A program made the position numbers and the translations under genes. A stretch of 64,000 nucleotides of DNA from positions 1 to 64,000 of the forward strand of contig DDFC01000036.1 in the NCBI GenBank assembly GCA_002336895.1, written 5' to 3'. The DNA comes from Verrucomicrobiaceae bacterium UBA1938 (GTDB lineage Bacteria; Verrucomicrobiota; Verrucomicrobiia; Verrucomicrobiales; Verrucomicrobiaceae). Of the stretch, positions 62,017 through 64,000 are shown piece after piece; position 1 is the first letter of the stretch, and the number at the start of each line of letters is the position of its first letter. Below the pieces are notes generated by a model. The model did not search any database and had not been told where the DNA came from. It saw nothing but the letters and a program-made list of their open reading frames with translations.

Positions 62017-64000
62017 TCACCTGCCCACCACCAGCGTCGCAAGGGGCGGGATGTCCACCATGATGCTCCATGGCTGCCCCTGCCAGGGGATCTGCTGCGC
62101 CTGGAAGCCCGCACCGGCGCTGACACCGGAGCCTGCGTAGCTGGCGGAGTCGCTGTTCAGGAGCTCGCGGTAGGCGCCGCCTTCCGGCACGCCCACGCGG
62201 TAGTCTTTGCGCACCACGGGGGTGGCATTCACCAGCACTGTCACCTGATCACCATCCGGGGCGGAGCGGGAGTAAACAAAGAGGCTGTTGTCAGCATCGT
62301 TGGCGTCCAGCCAGTGGAAGCCGCCGGGCTGGTGGTCTTTCACATGCAGCGCGGGGCGGCTGGTGTAGAGGTGGTTCAGGTCTTTGATGAGCTGCTGCAG
62401 GCCGCTGTGCTCCTCCCCCAGGAAAAGGTGCCAGTCCAGGCTGCTGTCATGCCGCCATTCATTCCACTGGCCAAACTCCCCGCCCATGAAGAGCAGCTTT
62501 TTGCCGGGGTGCGTCCACATCCATGAGAAGAACATGCGCAGGTTGGCAAACTTCTGCCAGCGATCTCCGGGCATCTTGTTGATGAGGGAGCCCTTGCCAT
62601 GCACCACCTCGTCGTGGCTGAGCACGAGGATGAAGTTTTCATCAAAGGCATAGATCATGGAGAAGGTGGCCTCCCCGTGGTGGTACTTCCGGTGCACGGG
62701 CTCGTGCGCCATGTAGCGCAGGCTGTCGTTCATCCAGCCCATGTTCCACTTGAAGCCAAAGCCCAAGCCGCCGGTGCTGACGGGCTTGGAGACGCCCGGC
62801 CATGCGGTGCTCTCCTCGGCGATGACTGTGGTGCCGGGATGCTTGGCGTAGCAGAGGGTGTTCAGCTCGCGCATAAAGGCGATGGCCTCCAGGTTCTCAC
62901 GACCGCCGAGATGGTTCGGCACCCACTGGCCGGCCTCGCGGGAGTAGTCCAGATACAGCATGGAGGCCACGGCATCCACGCGCAGGCCGTCGATGTGGAA
63001 CTGGTCCAGCCAGTAGAGCGCATTGGAGATGAGGAAATTCTTTACCTCATGGCGGCCGTAGTTGAAAATGAGCGTGCCCCAGTCCATGTGCTCGCCCAGA
63101 CGCGGGTCTTCGTGCTCATAGAGCGCGGTGCCGTCAAACTTGGCCAGACCGTGGGAGTCCTTCGGGAAATGCCCCGGCACCCAGTCGAGGATCACGCCCA
63201 GGCCGGCCTGATGGCAGCGGTCCACAAACTGGCGGAACTCGTCCGGATTTCCAAAACGGCTGGTGGGGGCAAAGTAGCCCGTGACCTGATAGCCCCACGA
63301 GCCGTCAAACGGATGCTCCGCGATGCCCATGATCTCGATGTGGGTGAAGCCCAGGCTTTTGACATAGGGGATCAAGTCGTCCGCGAGTTCAAGGTAGGAA
63401 AGCCAGCGGTTCCCCTGCTCCGCCTTGCGCTTCCATGAGCCAAAGTGCACCTCGTACACGCTCATGGGGGTGTGGTAGAGATCGCGCTGCGCACGCTTTT
63501 GAATCCACTCGTTGTCGTCCCAGCGGTAGCGGTCCAGGTCAAAGACCAGGCTGGAGGTCTGCGTGCCGTGCTGCGCAAAGGTGGCGTAGGGATCGCTCTT
63601 CAGGGTCAGGTGGCCGTGCTTGTCCACCAGCTCAAACTTGTAGTGCATCAGCTCCGTGATGCCGGGGATGAAGATCTCCCAGATGCCGGCCTCGATGCGG
63701 TTGCGCATGACGTGCATGCGCCCGTCCCAGCGGTTCCAGTCTCCCACCACGGAGACACGCTGGGCATTCGGCGCCCACACGGAGAACTGGCAGCCCGCCA
63801 CACCGTGCACGGTTTTGAGCTTGGCGCCCATCATCTCCCACAGGCGCTGGTGGGTGCCCTCACGGAAGTAGTACATGTCCTGGTCCCCGAGCAGCACGCC
63901 AAAGGAGTAGGGGTCGCTCAGGCGGGTGGTCTCCCCCTCATGGGTGGTGATCTCCAGCTCATAGGTGCCTGAAGGGGTGACAGACTCAAAGAAGCCGTCT
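62017..64000 (-). CDS. glgB: 1,4-alpha-glucan branching enzyme GlgB (5' end outside window)
   Basis: The frame is open to the right edge; residues before the apparent GTG at 63897 read YELEITTHEGETTRLSDPYS, which is the GlgB N-terminal domain, so the start lies beyond 64000. The CBM48 region (FSVWAPNAQRVSVVGDWNRW) is followed by a GH13 barrel: GFTHIEIMGIAEHPFDGSWGYQ, DGLRVDAVASMLYLDY (nucleophile Asp), VIAEESTAW (acid Glu) and LVLSHDEVVHGKGS (third Asp). It makes alpha-1,6 branches in glycogen. No other glycogen gene is visible here. Confidence 0.97.
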   Translation of the reverse strand, partial: DGFFESVTPSGTYELEITTHEGETTRLSDPYSFGVLLGDQDMYYFREGTHQRLWEMMGAKLKTVHGVAGCQFSVWAPNAQRVSVVGDWNRWDGRMHVMRNRIEAGIWEIFIPGITELMHYKFELVDKHGHLTLKSDPYATFAQHGTQTSSLVFDLDRYRWDDNEWIQKRAQRDLYHTPMSVYEVHFGSWKRKAEQGNRWLSYLELADDLIPYVKSLGFTHIEIMGIAEHPFDGSWGYQVTGYFAPTSRFGNPDEFRQFVDRCHQAGLGVILDWVPGHFPKDSHGLAKFDGTALYEHEDPRLGEHMDWGTLIFNYGRHEVKNFLISNALYWLDQFHIDGLRVDAVASMLYLDYSREAGQWVPNHLGGRENLEAIAFMRELNTLCYAKHPGTTVIAEESTAWPGVSKPVSTGGLGFGFKWNMGWMNDSLRYMAHEPVHRKYHHGEATFSMIYAFDENFILVLSHDEVVHGKGSLINKMPGDRWQKFANLRMFFSWMWTHPGKKLLFMGGEFGQWNEWRHDSSLDWHLFLGEEHSGLQQLIKDLNHLYTSRPALHVKDHQPGGFHWLDANDADNSLFVYSRSAPDGDQVTVLVNATPVVRKDYRVGVPEGGAYRELLNSDSASYAGSGVSAGAGFQAQQIPWQGQPWSIMVDIPPLATLVVGR

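Overview
The window is GC-rich chromosomal DNA from a member of Verrucomicrobiota, most likely a Prosthecobacter-like Verrucomicrobiaceae. The evidence is family content: a DUF1552 protein paired with a very large DUF1587/DUF1592/DUF1588/DUF1585 protein, two ECF sigma factors each followed by an overlapping membrane partner, a double DUF1080 lipoprotein, a GreA with a very long N-terminal extension, and a secreted protein ending in a DPDGDGVPN-type calcium-binding segment. Shine-Dalgarno sequences are weak or absent before most starts. I see no tRNA, rRNA, CRISPR array or intact transposase.

Layout. 1-5860 is a signalling region: the end of a hybrid histidine kinase, three LuxR-type response regulators and two related Cys-motif sensor-like proteins. 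Two of these genes carry an in-frame TAG just before a conserved functional module. 6135-10511 holds two serine-hydrolase-like proteins (DUF2235 lipoprotein, DUF900) and small membrane proteins. 10512-15703 is the most unusual locus: a two-haem cytochrome c, a cytochrome P450 with a lipoprotein signal peptide, and an ABA4-like membrane protein, each preceded by a copy of the same composite repeat. 16304-21762 is the DUF1552/DUF1592 operon. 21793-28815 contains a membrane protein, a flavin-dependent halogenase-like enzyme, an ECF sigma/FecR pair, a thioredoxin-like protein and a DUF1080 lipoprotein.

29128-42816 carries housekeeping and metabolic genes: a type IIA topoisomerase B subunit, a TIM-barrel protein, extended GreA, a RlmI-like methyltransferase, an Aas-like AMP ligase, QueA and a Gfo/Idh/MocA oxidoreductase. 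43124-55455 is accessory: lipoproteins, a small ppGpp-hydrolase-like HD protein, DUF3592/DHFR-like genes, a beta-helix protein, a GNAT enzyme, hairpin repeats, a low-GC patch, a second Gfo/Idh protein and an M50-like protease pair. 55648-64000 contains purH, lgt, an ECF sigma/anti-sigma pair, an exported glutathione peroxidase, a Ser/Thr-rich surface protein and glgB, which runs off the right edge.

The main candidate for an undescribed system is the P450, cytochrome c and ABA4-like cassette. Its P450 is predicted to act outside the cytoplasm beside a c-type cytochrome that could exchange electrons with it, and the three genes share a repeat module that may link their expression. The secondary themes are decay or readthrough in the regulator cluster and an unusually rich set of non-coding hairpin repeats.
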